Shown here: positions 44,758-53,225 of the stretch, in pieces
Layout of the letters: every line of letters begins with the position of its first letter
How positions within the stretch are numbered: position 1 is the first letter of the stretch
Position numbers and translations under genes: made by a program
The notes under the pieces: generated by a model
The model's input: the letters and a program-made list of their open reading frames with translations, nothing else
Database searches by the model: none
What the model was told of the DNA's origin: nothing
Origin: Rhodanobacteraceae bacterium
GTDB lineage: Bacteria > Pseudomonadota > Gammaproteobacteria > Xanthomonadales > SZUA-5
Reading direction: 5' to 3'
DNA length: 64,000 bases
Assembly (NCBI GenBank): GCA_016713135.1
Contig: JADJPR010000001.1
Location: 186,001-250,000, forward strand

Positions 44758-45732
44758 ATGACTGTGCTGGTCACCGGCGCCGCCGGCTTCATCGGCGCCT
44801 TTGTCGCCCAGGCGCTCGTCGCCCGCGGCGAGCGCGTCCTCGGACTCGACAACCTCAACGACTATTACTCGCCGCAGCTCAAGCGCGACCGCGCGCGTGC
44901 GCTCGGCGCCGGGCGCGATTTCGAGCTGGTCGAGGGCGACATCGCAGATCCCGACGTGCTCGCGCGCATCTGGCGCGAACACTCGCCGCGGCGCGTGGTG
45001 CACCTGGCCGCGCAGGCCGGCGTGCGCTACTCGATCGAGGCGCCGCGGGTCTACGTGCACAGCAATTTGGTGGGCTTCGCCGAAATCCTCGAAGCCTGCC
45101 GCCACGGCGGTGTCGAGCACCTGGTCTGCGCCAGCACCTCCAGCCTGTACGGCCAGTCGCCAGTCCAGCCCTTCCGCGAAGACGCGCGCATCGACCGCCC
45201 GCTGTCGCTGTACGCGGCGACCAAGGGCGCCAACGAGCTGATGGCGCATTCCTACGCGCACCTGTTCCGCATGCCCATCACGGCACTGCGCTTCTTCACC
45301 GTCTACGGGCCCTGGGGCCGGCCGGACATGGCGCCGCTGCTGTTCACCCGTGCGATCCTCGCTGGCCGCCCGATTCAGGTGTTCAACCACGGCCAGATGA
45401 AGCGCGACTTCACCCACGTCAGCGACATCGTCCGCGGCGTGCTCGGCGCGCTCGACCTGCCGCCGGTGGCGGTCGATGGCGGTGCGCCCTACCGCGTCTA
45501 CAACCTCGGCCGCGGCGAGCCGGTCGATTTGCTGCGCTTCATCGAGCTGATCGAGATCGCCGCCGGGCGCAAGGCCGAGCGCGAGTACAAAGGCATGCAG
45601 AGCGGCGACATGCTCGAGACCTTTGCCGACATCGGTGCCGCGCGCGCGGCCTTCGGCTACCAGCCGCAGATGTCGATCGAGGACGGTGTGCCGCCGCTGG
45701 TCGAATGGTGCCGGGAATACAGATGGACCTGA
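44758..45732 (+). CDS. UDP-glucuronate 4-epimerase-like NAD-dependent epimerase
   Basis: The 324-residue short-chain dehydrogenase-type enzyme starts at the ATG at 44758. It has the Rossmann motif VTGAAGFIGAFVAQAL, then NLNDYYSPQLKRDRA, which is typical of UDP-glucuronate epimerases. The catalytic S-YxxxK is in ASTSSLYG and YAATKGANE. The chain ends near WCREYRWT. It would convert UDP-glucuronate to UDP-galacturonate in the cytosol for envelope polysaccharide or lipid A. The gene overlaps the following glycosyltransferase by 10 bases, suggesting a shared pathway. It is divergent from the TPR-sulfotransferase gene. Confidence 0.9.
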   Translation: MTVLVTGAAGFIGAFVAQALVARGERVLGLDNLNDYYSPQLKRDRARALGAGRDFELVEGDIADPDVLARIWREHSPRRVVHLAAQAGVRYSIEAPRVYVHSNLVGFAEILEACRHGGVEHLVCASTSSLYGQSPVQPFREDARIDRPLSLYAATKGANELMAHSYAHLFRMPITALRFFTVYGPWGRPDMAPLLFTRAILAGRPIQVFNHGQMKRDFTHVSDIVRGVLGALDLPPVAVDGGAPYRVYNLGRGEPVDLLRFIELIEIAAGRKAEREYKGMQSGDMLETFADIGAARAAFGYQPQMSIEDGVPPLVEWCREYRWT

Positions 45733-46463
45733 ACCCCACGATCGATCTGTCCGTGGTGGTGCCAGTGCACAACGAGCGCGACAACGTGGCGCCGCTGGTG
45801 CGCGAGATCGAGGCTGCGCTGGGGTCGTTGTCGCTGGCCTGGGAAATGGTCTATGTCGACGACCACAGCCGCGACGACACCCTGGCGCAGTTGCGTGCGC
45901 TGAAAGCGGCGCACCCACGGCTGCGCGTGCTGCACCACCGGACCCAGAGTGGCCAGAGCACGGCGCTGCGCACCGGCATCAAGGCCGCGCGCGGGCGCTG
46001 GATCGCCACCCTGGACGGCGATGGCCAGAATGACCCGGCCGACATCCCGAAGCTGCTCGCCGCGCGCGATGCGGGCGACCCGAGGACGCGGCTCTACGCC
46101 GGCTGGCGGGTACATCGGCGCGACAGCGGCAGCAAGCGCTGGGCAAGCAAGCTCGCCAACGCGATCCGCTCGCGCCTGTTGCAGGACGAAACCCCGGACA
46201 CCGGCTGCGGCATCAAGTTGTTCGAGCGCGCCGTGTACCTGGACCTGCCGTACTTCGACCACATGCACCGCTACCTGCCCGCACTGGTCAAGCGCGCTGG
46301 CTGGCAGAGCTTGAGCGTGCCGGTGAACCACCGTGAGCGCACCGCCGGGCAGAGCAAGTACAACAACCTGCAGCGCGCCTGGGTGGGCCTGAAGGATTTG
46401 CGCGGCGTGGCCTGGCTGATCCAGCGCAGCAAGCTGACCGACGTCGACGAACTGGCGGAGTAG
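45723..46463 (+). CDS. Family 2 glycosyltransferase, dolichol-/undecaprenyl-phosphate sugar type
   Basis: The 246-residue GT2 enzyme starts at the ATG at 45723; an ATG at 45705 is possible. DLSVVVPVHNERDNVAPLV, VYVDDHSRDDTLAQL and the DxD-like TLDGDGQNDP site define the GT-A fold. DTGCGIKLFER and the late VNHRERTAGQSKYNN match polyprenyl-phosphate transferases such as ArnC and DPM1. No membrane helices follow. It probably loads a uronic acid or related sugar onto undecaprenyl phosphate. The next gene encodes a lipid A synthase N-domain protein, which fits lipid A decoration. Confidence 0.9.
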   Translation: MDLNPTIDLSVVVPVHNERDNVAPLVREIEAALGSLSLAWEMVYVDDHSRDDTLAQLRALKAAHPRLRVLHHRTQSGQSTALRTGIKAARGRWIATLDGDGQNDPADIPKLLAARDAGDPRTRLYAGWRVHRRDSGSKRWASKLANAIRSRLLQDETPDTGCGIKLFERAVYLDLPYFDHMHRYLPALVKRAGWQSLSVPVNHRERTAGQSKYNNLQRAWVGLKDLRGVAWLIQRSKLTDVDELAE

Positions 46464-46467
46464 GGCG

Positions 46468-46794
46468 GTGAACGAGGAACTGCTCTGGCTGGAATGGACC
46501 GGCCTGCACGTCACCTGGTGGAAGATCATCGGCTACACCGGCGCGCTGATGTTCGGCGCCCGCTGGGTGGTCCAGTTCATCGCCAGCAAGCGCGCCGGCA
46601 AACCGGTGATCCCGCGCCTGTTCTGGTACATGAGCGTGGTCGGCAGCCTGATGACGCTGAGCTACTTCCTGTTTTCCGCCAAGCAGGACTCGGTGGGCGT
46701 GCTGCAGAACCTGTTCCCCAGCTTCACCGCGCTCTACAGCCTGTACCTCGACATCAAGCACCGCGGCTGGAACCGGGACAAGGGGAGCCATTGA
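46468..46794 (+). CDS. Lipid-A-disaccharide synthase N-terminal domain (LAB_N) membrane protein
   Basis: The 108-residue protein starts at a GTG at 46468, 4 bases after the glycosyltransferase stop. It has three hydrophobic helices with the LAB_N motifs WWKIIGYTGALMFGARWVVQ, VIPRLFWYMSVVGSL and FPSFTALYSLYLDI. These small proteins are common next to ArnC/ArnT-like genes and seem to help move or flip lipid-linked sugars. An ArnT-like final transferase is missing here and may lie elsewhere. Confidence 0.88.
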   Translation: MNEELLWLEWTGLHVTWWKIIGYTGALMFGARWVVQFIASKRAGKPVIPRLFWYMSVVGSLMTLSYFLFSAKQDSVGVLQNLFPSFTALYSLYLDIKHRGWNRDKGSH

Positions 46795-46845
46795 CGGCGA
46801 GCGTCGATGGCTGCGCGGGGCGGCCCGGCCTCGGGGCGATGGGTC

Positions 46846-46972
46846 AAACGTGAAATGTAAAACGTCAATGGCTGCGCTGGGCGGCCCGGCCCTGGGGCGA
46901 TGGGTCAAACGTAAAACGTAAAACGTCAATCAGTGCGCGCTTCGATTGACGTTTCACGTTTCACGGTTCACC
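46846..46972. repeat. Heptamer-armed inverted repeat element I (GTAAAAC/GTTTCAC)
   Basis: Two copies of a left arm in 7-base steps, GTCAAAC GTGAAAT GTAAAAC GTCAATG and GTCAAAC GTAAAAC GTAAAAC GTCAATC, are separated by about 40 bases. The right arm is GATTGAC GTTTCAC GTTTCAC GGTTCAC. The innermost loop is only about 14 bases, so this element can form a compact hairpin. Confidence 0.85.
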
Positions 46973-47014
46973 ACTTGCCGCACCGTCCGAAGGCGCGGCA
47001 AGACCCGACCCCCG

Positions 47015-47042
47015 GAAACACAAAACCCGCCTCGCGGCGGGT
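47015..47042 (-). terminator. Terminator of rpmB-rpmG
   Basis: On the minus strand ACCCGCC-GCGA-GGCGGGT is followed by TTTGTGTTT, a textbook Rho-independent stop about 32 bases after the rpmG stop codon. Confidence 0.92.
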
Positions 47043-47073
47043 CTGTGCTTGTCGTTCTGCAGGGCGCGACGAC

Positions 47074-47229
47074 TTACTTGATCTTGTATTCCTTGTACGC
47101 CACGTGCTTGCGGGCGACCGGATCGTACTTCTTGAATTCCAGCTTGTTGGGCGTGGTCTTCTTGTTCTTGGTGGTGGTGTAGAAGTGGCCCGTGTTGGCC
47201 GTCGACACCAGCTTGATCTTGTCACGCAT
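47074..47229 (-). CDS. rpmG: 50S ribosomal protein L33
   Basis: The 51-residue ribosomal protein starts at the ATG at 47229 (MRDKIKLVSTANTGHFYTTT) and ends KHVAYKEYKIK. The pattern TKNKKTTPNKLEFKKYDPV is diagnostic of L33. There are no cysteines, so this is the zinc-free form. It follows rpmB by 15 bases and shares its promoter; a strong terminator follows. Confidence 0.97.
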   Translation of the reverse strand: MRDKIKLVSTANTGHFYTTTKNKKTTPNKLEFKKYDPVARKHVAYKEYKIK

Positions 47230-47244
47230 GGCTCATCTACTCCC

Positions 47245-47481
47245 TCAGACCTTTTCGCCGCGGGCGCGCATGTCGGCGATGACCGCCTCGATGCCGTTCT
47301 TGTCGATCGTACGCAGCGCCGCCATCGACAGGCGCAGGCGCACGAAGCGCTTCTCGGAAGCGACCCAGAAACGGTGCCACTTCAGATTCGGCAGGTAGCG
47401 ACGACGCGTCTTGTTGTTCGCGTGCGACACATTGTTGCCAGCCAGGGGGCGCTTCCCGGTTACTGCACATACGCGCGCCAT
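47245..47481 (-). CDS. rpmB: 50S ribosomal protein L28
   Basis: The 78-residue protein of the large ribosomal subunit opens MARVCAVTGKRPLAGNNVSH, contains KTRRRYLPNLKWHRFWV and ends IADMRARGEKV, exactly the L28 pattern and length of gammaproteobacteria. It is first in the rpmB-rpmG operon, with a strong promoter 54 bases upstream. Confidence 0.98.
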   Translation of the reverse strand: MARVCAVTGKRPLAGNNVSHANNKTRRRYLPNLKWHRFWVASEKRFVRLRLSMAALRTIDKNGIEAVIADMRARGEKV

Positions 47482-47534
47482 GGTTCACCTCGTCCTTGTG
47501 AGCTATGCCCCGGCTGGGGCCGAAAGAGCCGTGC

Positions 47535-47563
47535 TTTATAGCCAAACACGCCGCAGTGCACAA
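47535..47563 (-). promoter_or_regulatory. Sigma-70 promoter of rpmB-rpmG
   Basis: On the minus strand TTGTGC (-35, 47558-47563) and TATAAA (-10, 47535-47540) are separated by exactly 17 bases. The start point should fall near 47528, leaving a leader of about 46 bases. Confidence 0.8.
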
Positions 47564-47592
47564 GAGGGCGCCGCGATCCGTTTGGCCGGCGC

Positions 47593-48510
47593 TCAGGCTG
47601 CGCCTTCCTTCTTCTTGCCGAACAGCTTGCCGATACCGGCGAACAGCAGGACCACGGCGGCGATCACCAGCTTCTTGCCGGCGATCAAGAGCGCCAGCAG
47701 CTTGGCCCACAGCCCGGTCTTTGCCGCGATGCCACCGGCGACCAGCGCCGCCAGGCCGTATTCGGCCGCCTTGTCAGTGGCCGGGTTGAAGTCGGCGTAG
47801 CGCGCGCCCTGGTTGAAGTCTACCGCAGCCAGCGCCTCGCCCATGCCGGGCTTGATCTGCGCCAGCTGGCCCATGCCGGCGACCGCCTGCATCACCAGCA
47901 CACCGTGGCGGCCGAGCACGCGGACGTCATAGTTCAGGGTGTGCTCGCCCTGGCCTTCGAAGGCCAGTTCCTTGGCCCAGTGCAGCTTGTGGCTGGCCGC
48001 GTCGTAGCGCGGCGGCTCGGCCCAGCCGACGATCTCCACCGCGCCGTAGCCCTGCGCCTTGCGCGCCTCGTTGCTTTCCGCCGCGGAGGACTGCATCTCC
48101 CCGAGCAGCTCGGTGTAGTCGATCTCCTGCGCGTCCTCGTCGGAGACGTAGCCCTCTTCCTCGTACTGCAGCACGATGGCCCAGGAACGCTCGCCGTCGG
48201 CCAGGCTGATGTCGGCCGGCACCAGCATGCCGATCGCCTCGCTGCCCGGCGGGTTGCCCCACAGGTCCGTCAGCACGCGCTCGGCGTCGGCGCCGTCGAG
48301 GTAGCGCAGGCCCTGCGGCAGGTTGAGGGTGGCGCGCGCGGCCGTCAGCGTCACCTGGCCGTCCTGGAACTTCAGCGAATCGACGAAGGCCTGCACGCTG
48401 TCGCCCTGGTCCGCGGGGGCCTCGGCGGCGGCATCCGCTGGCGGCGCGGCCTCCTGGGCCAGCAGCGACAGCGGCAGGAACAGGGCGAACATCAGGGGCA
48501 ACAGGCGCAT
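47593..48510 (-). CDS. DUF2167 membrane-anchored protein
   Basis: The 305-residue protein has a signal peptide (MRLLPLMFALFLPLSLLAQ), a long periplasmic region with DUF2167 motifs (TLNLPQGLRYLDGADAERVL, LVPADISLADGERSWAIVLQ and EEEGYVSDEDAQEIDY) and a C-terminal helix pair with a basic tail (LLALLIAGKKLVIAAVVLLF, then GKLFGKKKEGAA). Family function is unknown; members are often described as stress-linked membrane proteins. It is upstream of rpmB on the same strand, but that operon has its own promoter. Confidence 0.88.
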   Translation of the reverse strand: MRLLPLMFALFLPLSLLAQEAAPPADAAAEAPADQGDSVQAFVDSLKFQDGQVTLTAARATLNLPQGLRYLDGADAERVLTDLWGNPPGSEAIGMLVPADISLADGERSWAIVLQYEEEGYVSDEDAQEIDYTELLGEMQSSAAESNEARKAQGYGAVEIVGWAEPPRYDAASHKLHWAKELAFEGQGEHTLNYDVRVLGRHGVLVMQAVAGMGQLAQIKPGMGEALAAVDFNQGARYADFNPATDKAAEYGLAALVAGGIAAKTGLWAKLLALLIAGKKLVIAAVVLLFAGIGKLFGKKKEGAA

Positions 48511-48681
48511 CGCGGCGTCTCCGGGTCAGGCAGGGAATCTGCCGGACCAATCCCGCAGACGGGGCAAATGTAAACGAAACATGCGCGCTGTGTCACGACG
48601 GCGTGAAGGCCTTCGACCATCGGCCGATGTCGATGCGACTGGCTTGCCGCAATATGTGCCGACATCCAGCGGGCGCCCCCG

Positions 48682-50502
48682 ATGACAGACAGCGCAGTGC
48701 AGGTCGAACTCGACACCCGCCAGGCGCCGTTCGACCTGCTGCCCGAATCGGTGCGCGCGTCCCTGCGCGCCGCGGTCGACCTGCACTACCTGCGCAAGAG
48801 CGAACGCCTGCTGGAAGCGGGCCAGCCTTCGACTCGTGTCTACGTGATCCTCAAGGGCCACGTGCAGGCCTTCGAGGCGCGCGAGGGCGGCGAGCAGCAG
48901 TTTGCCGACTACGGCCCGGGCGATGTGCTCGGTGCCTTCGCCGTGATCATGGGCAAGGCGCGCTACAGCTACCGGGCGCTCGAAGACACGCTCTGCCACG
49001 TGATCCCGGCCGAGCGCTTCCAGCAGCTGGTCAATGAGTTCCCGCGCTTCGCCGCGTGGTTCCACGCCGGGCTGTCGGCCAAGCGCAAGCTGCTCGCCGA
49101 GAGCGAGGCGCCGGCCGAGATGGGCCGCCTGATGCTGACGCGTGCAGGCGAGGCGCAGCTCGCGCCGGCACTGTTCGTCGATGGCGCCACCACCCTGGCC
49201 GAATGCGTGCGCATGATGCGTTCGCGCCATGTGACCTGCCTGCTGGTGGGCGACCCGGCCGACCCGGCGATCGCCACCCGCACCGACATTCTCTACGCGC
49301 TGGCGCTGTCCGGCACCGCGCCGGAAGCACCGGTGGCGCCGCTCGCCAGGCGCCCGCTGATCGCGGTGGAGGCGCATGCGGTGCTGTTCCAGGCGCTGGT
49401 GCGGATGACGCGACATCGCGTCGAGCGCGTGGTGGTGCGCGAGGGCGCGCGGATCCTCGGCACCCTGGGCCTGACCGAGGTGCTCAGCCACTACTCCAGC
49501 CAGTCGCACCTGATCGGCCTGCGCCTCGAACGCGCCGAGAGCATCGAGGAGATCGCCGCCGCCGCGCGCGGGCTGACTGACCTGGTCGCCAGCCTGCACG
49601 CGCAGGGCGCCAAGATGAGCTACCTGATGGAGTTGGTCAGCGCGCTCAACTCGCGCCTGATGGGCAAGCTCTTCGAGTCGCTGGTGCCGCCGGACATCCG
49701 CGAGCGCGTGTGCCTGCTGGTGCTCGGCAGCGAGGGCCGCAGCGAGCAGATCCTGAAGACCGACCAGGACAATGCGCTGATCCTCGCCGACGGGCCCGAC
49801 TGGCCGCAGGCCGGCGAGGTCTGCGCGCAGTTCTCGGAGGCGCTGGCGCAGCTGGGATACCCGCCCTGCCCCGGCAAGGTGATGGTCAACAACCCGGCCT
49901 GGCGCCTGACCCAGTCCGAGTGGCGCGAGCGCCTGCTGCAATGGAGCGGCAACTACGAGCCGGCGGCGATGCTGGATCTCGCCATCGCGGTCGATGCGCG
50001 CCCGATCGCCGGCAATGCCGCGCTGTTCGAACCGCTGCAGCGGCAGATCGCCGCGCTCGGTGGCAACGATGGCCTGATGCGCCAGTTCGCAGCCCCGGCG
50101 CTGGCCTTCCACACGCCGCTGACCTTTTTCGGCAAGGTGCGCACCGACGAACACGGCCTGGACATCAAGAAAGGCGGCATCTTCCCGATCGTGCAGGGCC
50201 TGCGCGCGCTGGCGCTGAAACATCGCATCACGGAGACCAACAGCTTCCGCCGTGCCGACCTGCTGGTCGAGGCGGGCGCGCTGCACGAGCGCGACGCGCG
50301 CGATGCGCAGCAGGCGCTCAGCGTGTTCCTGCGCCTGCGCCTGACCGACCAGCTGCGCAAGCTCAAGCAGGGCGAGGCGATCGACAACCACATCGATGTC
50401 GCCGCGCTGCGCCGGCTGGACCGCGAACTGCTGCGCGACGCGCTGCGCGTGGTCAACCAGTTCAAGGACCTCGTCGCCGAGCGCTTCCGCCTCGCAGGGT
50501 GA
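48682..50502 (+). CDS. Cyclic-nucleotide-binding/CBS/DUF294 nucleotidyltransferase-like signalling protein
   Basis: The 606-residue cytosolic protein has four parts. Residues about 15-130 form a cNMP-binding barrel (SERLLEAGQPSTRVYVILKG, YGPGDVLGAFAVI). Two CBS motifs follow at about 150-280 (GATTLAECVRMMRSRHVTCLLV and ALVRMTRHRVERVVV). The DUF294 nucleotidyltransferase-like part contains LLVLGSEGRSEQILKTDQDNAL (a GSxxR...DxD-like pattern; first 20 residues matter). A helical C-terminal domain ends it. The same architecture stands beside acetate permease genes and a DnaQ-like exonuclease in other gammaproteobacteria; both are found 3.5-7 kb downstream here. It probably links cAMP and adenylate state to acetate use, but no reaction is proven. 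Confidence 0.9.
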   Translation: MTDSAVQVELDTRQAPFDLLPESVRASLRAAVDLHYLRKSERLLEAGQPSTRVYVILKGHVQAFEAREGGEQQFADYGPGDVLGAFAVIMGKARYSYRALEDTLCHVIPAERFQQLVNEFPRFAAWFHAGLSAKRKLLAESEAPAEMGRLMLTRAGEAQLAPALFVDGATTLAECVRMMRSRHVTCLLVGDPADPAIATRTDILYALALSGTAPEAPVAPLARRPLIAVEAHAVLFQALVRMTRHRVERVVVREGARILGTLGLTEVLSHYSSQSHLIGLRLERAESIEEIAAAARGLTDLVASLHAQGAKMSYLMELVSALNSRLMGKLFESLVPPDIRERVCLLVLGSEGRSEQILKTDQDNALILADGPDWPQAGEVCAQFSEALAQLGYPPCPGKVMVNNPAWRLTQSEWRERLLQWSGNYEPAAMLDLAIAVDARPIAGNAALFEPLQRQIAALGGNDGLMRQFAAPALAFHTPLTFFGKVRTDEHGLDIKKGGIFPIVQGLRALALKHRITETNSFRRADLLVEAGALHERDARDAQQALSVFLRLRLTDQLRKLKQGEAIDNHIDVAALRRLDRELLRDALRVVNQFKDLVAERFRLAG

Positions 50503-50512
50503 CCAGGCCCCA

Positions 50513-50850
50513 TTCAACGCGGAGACGCAGAGGACGCGGAGAAAAGCGTGTGAAGCTCTTCTCTCCGTCTCAGCGTCTGCTTCAACCGGGAAGCCAGCGA
50601 AGAGCGGCGCCCTCCAACAGCCCGCAGCCCGCGCTCGTGGAGGGCGCCGCTCCCGCGGCGCCGCCTGTCCCGACGGCACCCGGCAGTCCACCGCAGCGCC
50701 ACCGACGGGTGTCCTCCAGCAACCCGCGACCCGCGGAGAACGCCGCTCCAACGACCCAGTTAAACTCACAGACGCGGAGAACGCGGAGGAAAGCTTCAGG
50801 GGCTTTTCTCTGCGTCCCTTTGCGTCCTTGGCGTCTTTGCGTTGAACGTT
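50513..50850. repeat. Compound short-word inverted repeat element J
   Basis: The outer arms hold CGCGGAGACGCAGAGGACGC on the left and TCTCTGCGTCCCTTTGCGTC on the right. Between them lies a strong separate hairpin, AGCGGCGCCCTCCA with TGGAGGGCGCCGCT (14 perfect pairs). A second left-arm-like block (ACGCGGAGAACGCGGAGGAA) sits near 50774. The whole gap between the DUF294 gene and the AlgR-like gene is repeat; no gene is present. Confidence 0.8.
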
Positions 50851-50865
50851 TCCGTCGACGCGCCG

Positions 50866-51603
50866 CTACAGCTCGCGCAGCAGCTTGCGCAGCTGCGGCA
50901 GGTTGCGCCGGCTGACTTCAAGGGTTTCATGGCCGCCGCGCAGGCGAACCACGGTCTCGCCCGCGGCGTTCTTGCCCAGGCCCTCGATGCGCTCGCGCGA
51001 GACCAGGCAGTTGCGGTGCACGCGCACGAAGCGGTCGCCGAACTCCTCCTCCAGCGAGATCAGCGAGTCCTCGATCAGCACCTCGCCGCCGTCGTAATGC
51101 ACCTCGACGTACTTGGCATCGGCGAGGAAGTGGCTGATCGCGCTGATCGCCACCAGTTTCATCTCGCCGCGCACGCGGGCGCAGATGTGGCTGCGCTGCT
51201 TGCGCGCCTCGCCGCCCTCGCCGCGCGGCTCGGCGGCGGCCTCGCCGTTGAACCTGCGCACGCGCTCCAGCGCGGCGAGCAGGCGCTCGCGGCGCACCGG
51301 CTTCAACAGGTAATCGACCGCTTCGGCATCGAATGCCGCCAGCGCATGGTCATCGTAGGCGGTGCAGAACACCACCGCCGGCGGATCGCTGCGCAAGGTC
51401 AGCCGACGCGCAACTTCCAGGCCGTCGATCCCGGGCATGCGGATGTCGAGAAGTACAAGATCCGGGTCGTGGCGGTCCACGGCCGCCAAGGCCAGCTGGC
51501 CATCCGCAGCCTCGCCCACCACCTCGACGCCCACAACGCCGGACAACAGCGAAGCCAGTCGCCTGCGTGCCAGGGGTTCGTCATCGACGATCAGCACTTT
51601 CAT
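50866..51603 (-). CDS. LytTR-family response regulator (AlgR-like)
   Basis: The 245-residue regulator starts at the ATG at 51603. The receiver domain (1-120) has MKVLIVDDEPLARRRL, the phospho-acceptor in LVLLDIRMPGIDG (Asp54) and the YLLKPV lysine. The LytTR DNA-binding domain follows (about 140-245; DAKYVEVHYDGGEVLIEDSL and FVRVHRNCLVSRERIEGL). It overlaps the kinase gene by 23 bases, forming an AlgZ/AlgR-type pair. In Pseudomonas AlgR controls alginate, type IV pili and virulence genes; in xanthomonads similar pairs affect twitching. No pilus or alginate genes are nearby. Confidence 0.92.
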   Translation of the reverse strand: MKVLIVDDEPLARRRLASLLSGVVGVEVVGEAADGQLALAAVDRHDPDLVLLDIRMPGIDGLEVARRLTLRSDPPAVVFCTAYDDHALAAFDAEAVDYLLKPVRRERLLAALERVRRFNGEAAAEPRGEGGEARKQRSHICARVRGEMKLVAISAISHFLADAKYVEVHYDGGEVLIEDSLISLEEEFGDRFVRVHRNCLVSRERIEGLGKNAAGETVVRLRGGHETLEVSRRNLPQLRKLLREL

Positions 51604-52675
51604 GATCGGTTCTCGCGTGACCCGGCAGGGGTAAACGCACCGTGACACCATAGTATCCACGCCGCTCGCGCACTTCCAGCGATGCGCGTCCGTCATAGGC
51701 CAGGCGCAGCCGCTGGCGCACGTTGCCCTGAGCCACGCCGTGTCCGGCGCGCGGTGCGCGCTCCAGCGGCATCGGGTTGTCGATGGCGATGGCAAGTTCA
51801 TTGCCGGTCACGCTGGCCGAGATCCGCACCACGCCACCTTCGGGCAACGGCTGCACACCGTGATAGACCGCATTCTCCACCAGCGGTTGCAGCAGCAGCG
51901 GTGGCACTGCCAGGTGCAGTGGCGCTGCGTCGATGTCCCATTCCACCCGCAGGCGATCGCCGATGCGCAGCTGCTCGATGTCCAGATAGCGCCGGCACAG
52001 CTCCAGTTCGCGCTCCAGCGGGTGCGCGCGCTCGCCAGCGGCCAGCGCGGCGCGAAACAATTCGGCCAGATCCTCGATCACGCGCTCGGCGAGATCGGCA
52101 TCCACGTGGATCAGCCCCGCCACGGTGTTCATGCTGTTGAACAGGAAATGCGGACGGATGCGCGCGGTCAGCGCCTCGACCTCGGCGCGCGCCTGCGCCT
52201 CCACCTGACGCTTCCACTGCACGTGCACATAGCCGTAGCGCAATCCGAGAGCCGCCATCAACAGCACGATGGCGACGATGCCGTGGACGAACGTCTCTCG
52301 TTGCTGCAGTTCCGCAGTCAGCCCCCAGCCCAGCTCGCGGTCGACGGTGTAGCCGATCCACGCCATCGTCCACGCGGTCAATGCCAGCACCAGGGTCACC
52401 GCGACCAGCGCGCCAGCGCCCGACAGCACCACCAGCCGTGGACGCAACAGGCATAGCACGGTGACCGAGCTCAGTGCGATCCACTGGGCCAGCACCGTGC
52501 CGATGGTCAGCGCGCGCAGCCAGCTGTCTTCGCCAACACCGGGCGAAAGCGTGGCGATGACGACCACGATCTCAGCCAGCAGCATCGCCGAATACACCGT
52601 CGCAGGCTGGCAGAACTGCGGCAGCCACTCGGCAGTGGGCGGCAGCTGCAGGCGGCTGCACAGCGAGGTCGCCAT
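51581..52675 (-). CDS. AlgZ/LytS-type sensor histidine kinase
   Basis: The 364-residue kinase has four membrane helices in its first 150 residues (for example AMLLAEIVVVIATL and AQWIALSSVTVLCLL). The His_kinase domain has the H-box RIRPHFLFNSMNT, with His at the site, and the N-box LLLQPLVENAVYHGV. The G-box region includes GHGVAQGNVRQRL. It lacks a periplasmic sensor domain, so it may sense a membrane or partner signal. The start ATG at 52675 is 7 bases after the DUF1499 stop, so the three genes may be cotranscribed. Confidence 0.92.
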   Translation of the reverse strand: MATSLCSRLQLPPTAEWLPQFCQPATVYSAMLLAEIVVVIATLSPGVGEDSWLRALTIGTVLAQWIALSSVTVLCLLRPRLVVLSGAGALVAVTLVLALTAWTMAWIGYTVDRELGWGLTAELQQRETFVHGIVAIVLLMAALGLRYGYVHVQWKRQVEAQARAEVEALTARIRPHFLFNSMNTVAGLIHVDADLAERVIEDLAELFRAALAAGERAHPLERELELCRRYLDIEQLRIGDRLRVEWDIDAAPLHLAVPPLLLQPLVENAVYHGVQPLPEGGVVRISASVTGNELAIAIDNPMPLERAPRAGHGVAQGNVRQRLRLAYDGRASLEVRERRGYYGVTVRLPLPGHARTDHESADRR

Positions 52676-52681
52676 CGCAGC

Positions 52682-53146
52682 TCAGGGCTGGGCCAGGTAA
52701 GCCGCGCGCAGCGACTCCATGCGCTTGCGGTTGACCCCGAGGTCCGAGTAGCCGACACGCGAGCCGGAGCGCAGGTGCACGGTCGCCGAGGCATCGTCGA
52801 AGCGCAGCTCGATGTCGTCGATGAAGCGGAACAGCCCGCTCTGCTGGGTGGCGTGCCAATAGTCGCCCTGGCGCCGGTGGATCTGGGTGCGCGGCAGCGT
52901 GGCCAGCGCCGCGTTCAAGGCGCGCTCGCTGGCGGCGCGATCGCCGCGGTAGGGAAACGGGGAGATGCTGTGCTCACCGTCGGAACCCTCGCTGGCAACG
53001 CAATTGGGCCGGGCCTCGCAGGGCCGCAGCCGGCCTTCGACCAGGTCCAGGGTCGGTGGCGACTGGCGCGAAGCGTAGCTGCGCCAGGCGAACAGCAGCA
53101 CCACGGCGAGAATCAGCGCGAGCAGCACCAGCACGGCAGTCTTCAT
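52682..53146 (-). CDS. DUF1499 protein
   Basis: The 154-residue protein starts at the ATG at 53146 (MKTAVLVLLALILAVVLLFAW, the first 20 forming a membrane helix or signal anchor). The DUF1499 hallmark CEARPNCVASEGSDGEHSIS follows at about 40-60. IELRFDDASATVHLRSGSRV and DLGVNRKRMESLRAAY make the conserved C-terminus. The function is unknown; it faces the periplasm. It lies just upstream of the AlgZ/AlgR-like genes on the same strand and is divergent from the phosphopantetheinyl transferase gene. Confidence 0.88.
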   Translation of the reverse strand: MKTAVLVLLALILAVVLLFAWRSYASRQSPPTLDLVEGRLRPCEARPNCVASEGSDGEHSISPFPYRGDRAASERALNAALATLPRTQIHRRQGDYWHATQQSGLFRFIDDIELRFDDASATVHLRSGSRVGYSDLGVNRKRMESLRAAYLAQP

Positions 53147-53225
53147 GGGGTGTTCCACGAGCGGGACGCCTGCGATCATGCGCCCGAACCCGCGCGGCCG
53201 TCACCGCGATGCCGCCCCCTTGCCC

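Noticed and set aside
44551..45918. N-terminal extension of the TPR-sulfotransferase through the epimerase locus
   Set aside because: The extension is antisense of a conserved epimerase; the ATG at 44550 starts a normal TPR protein.
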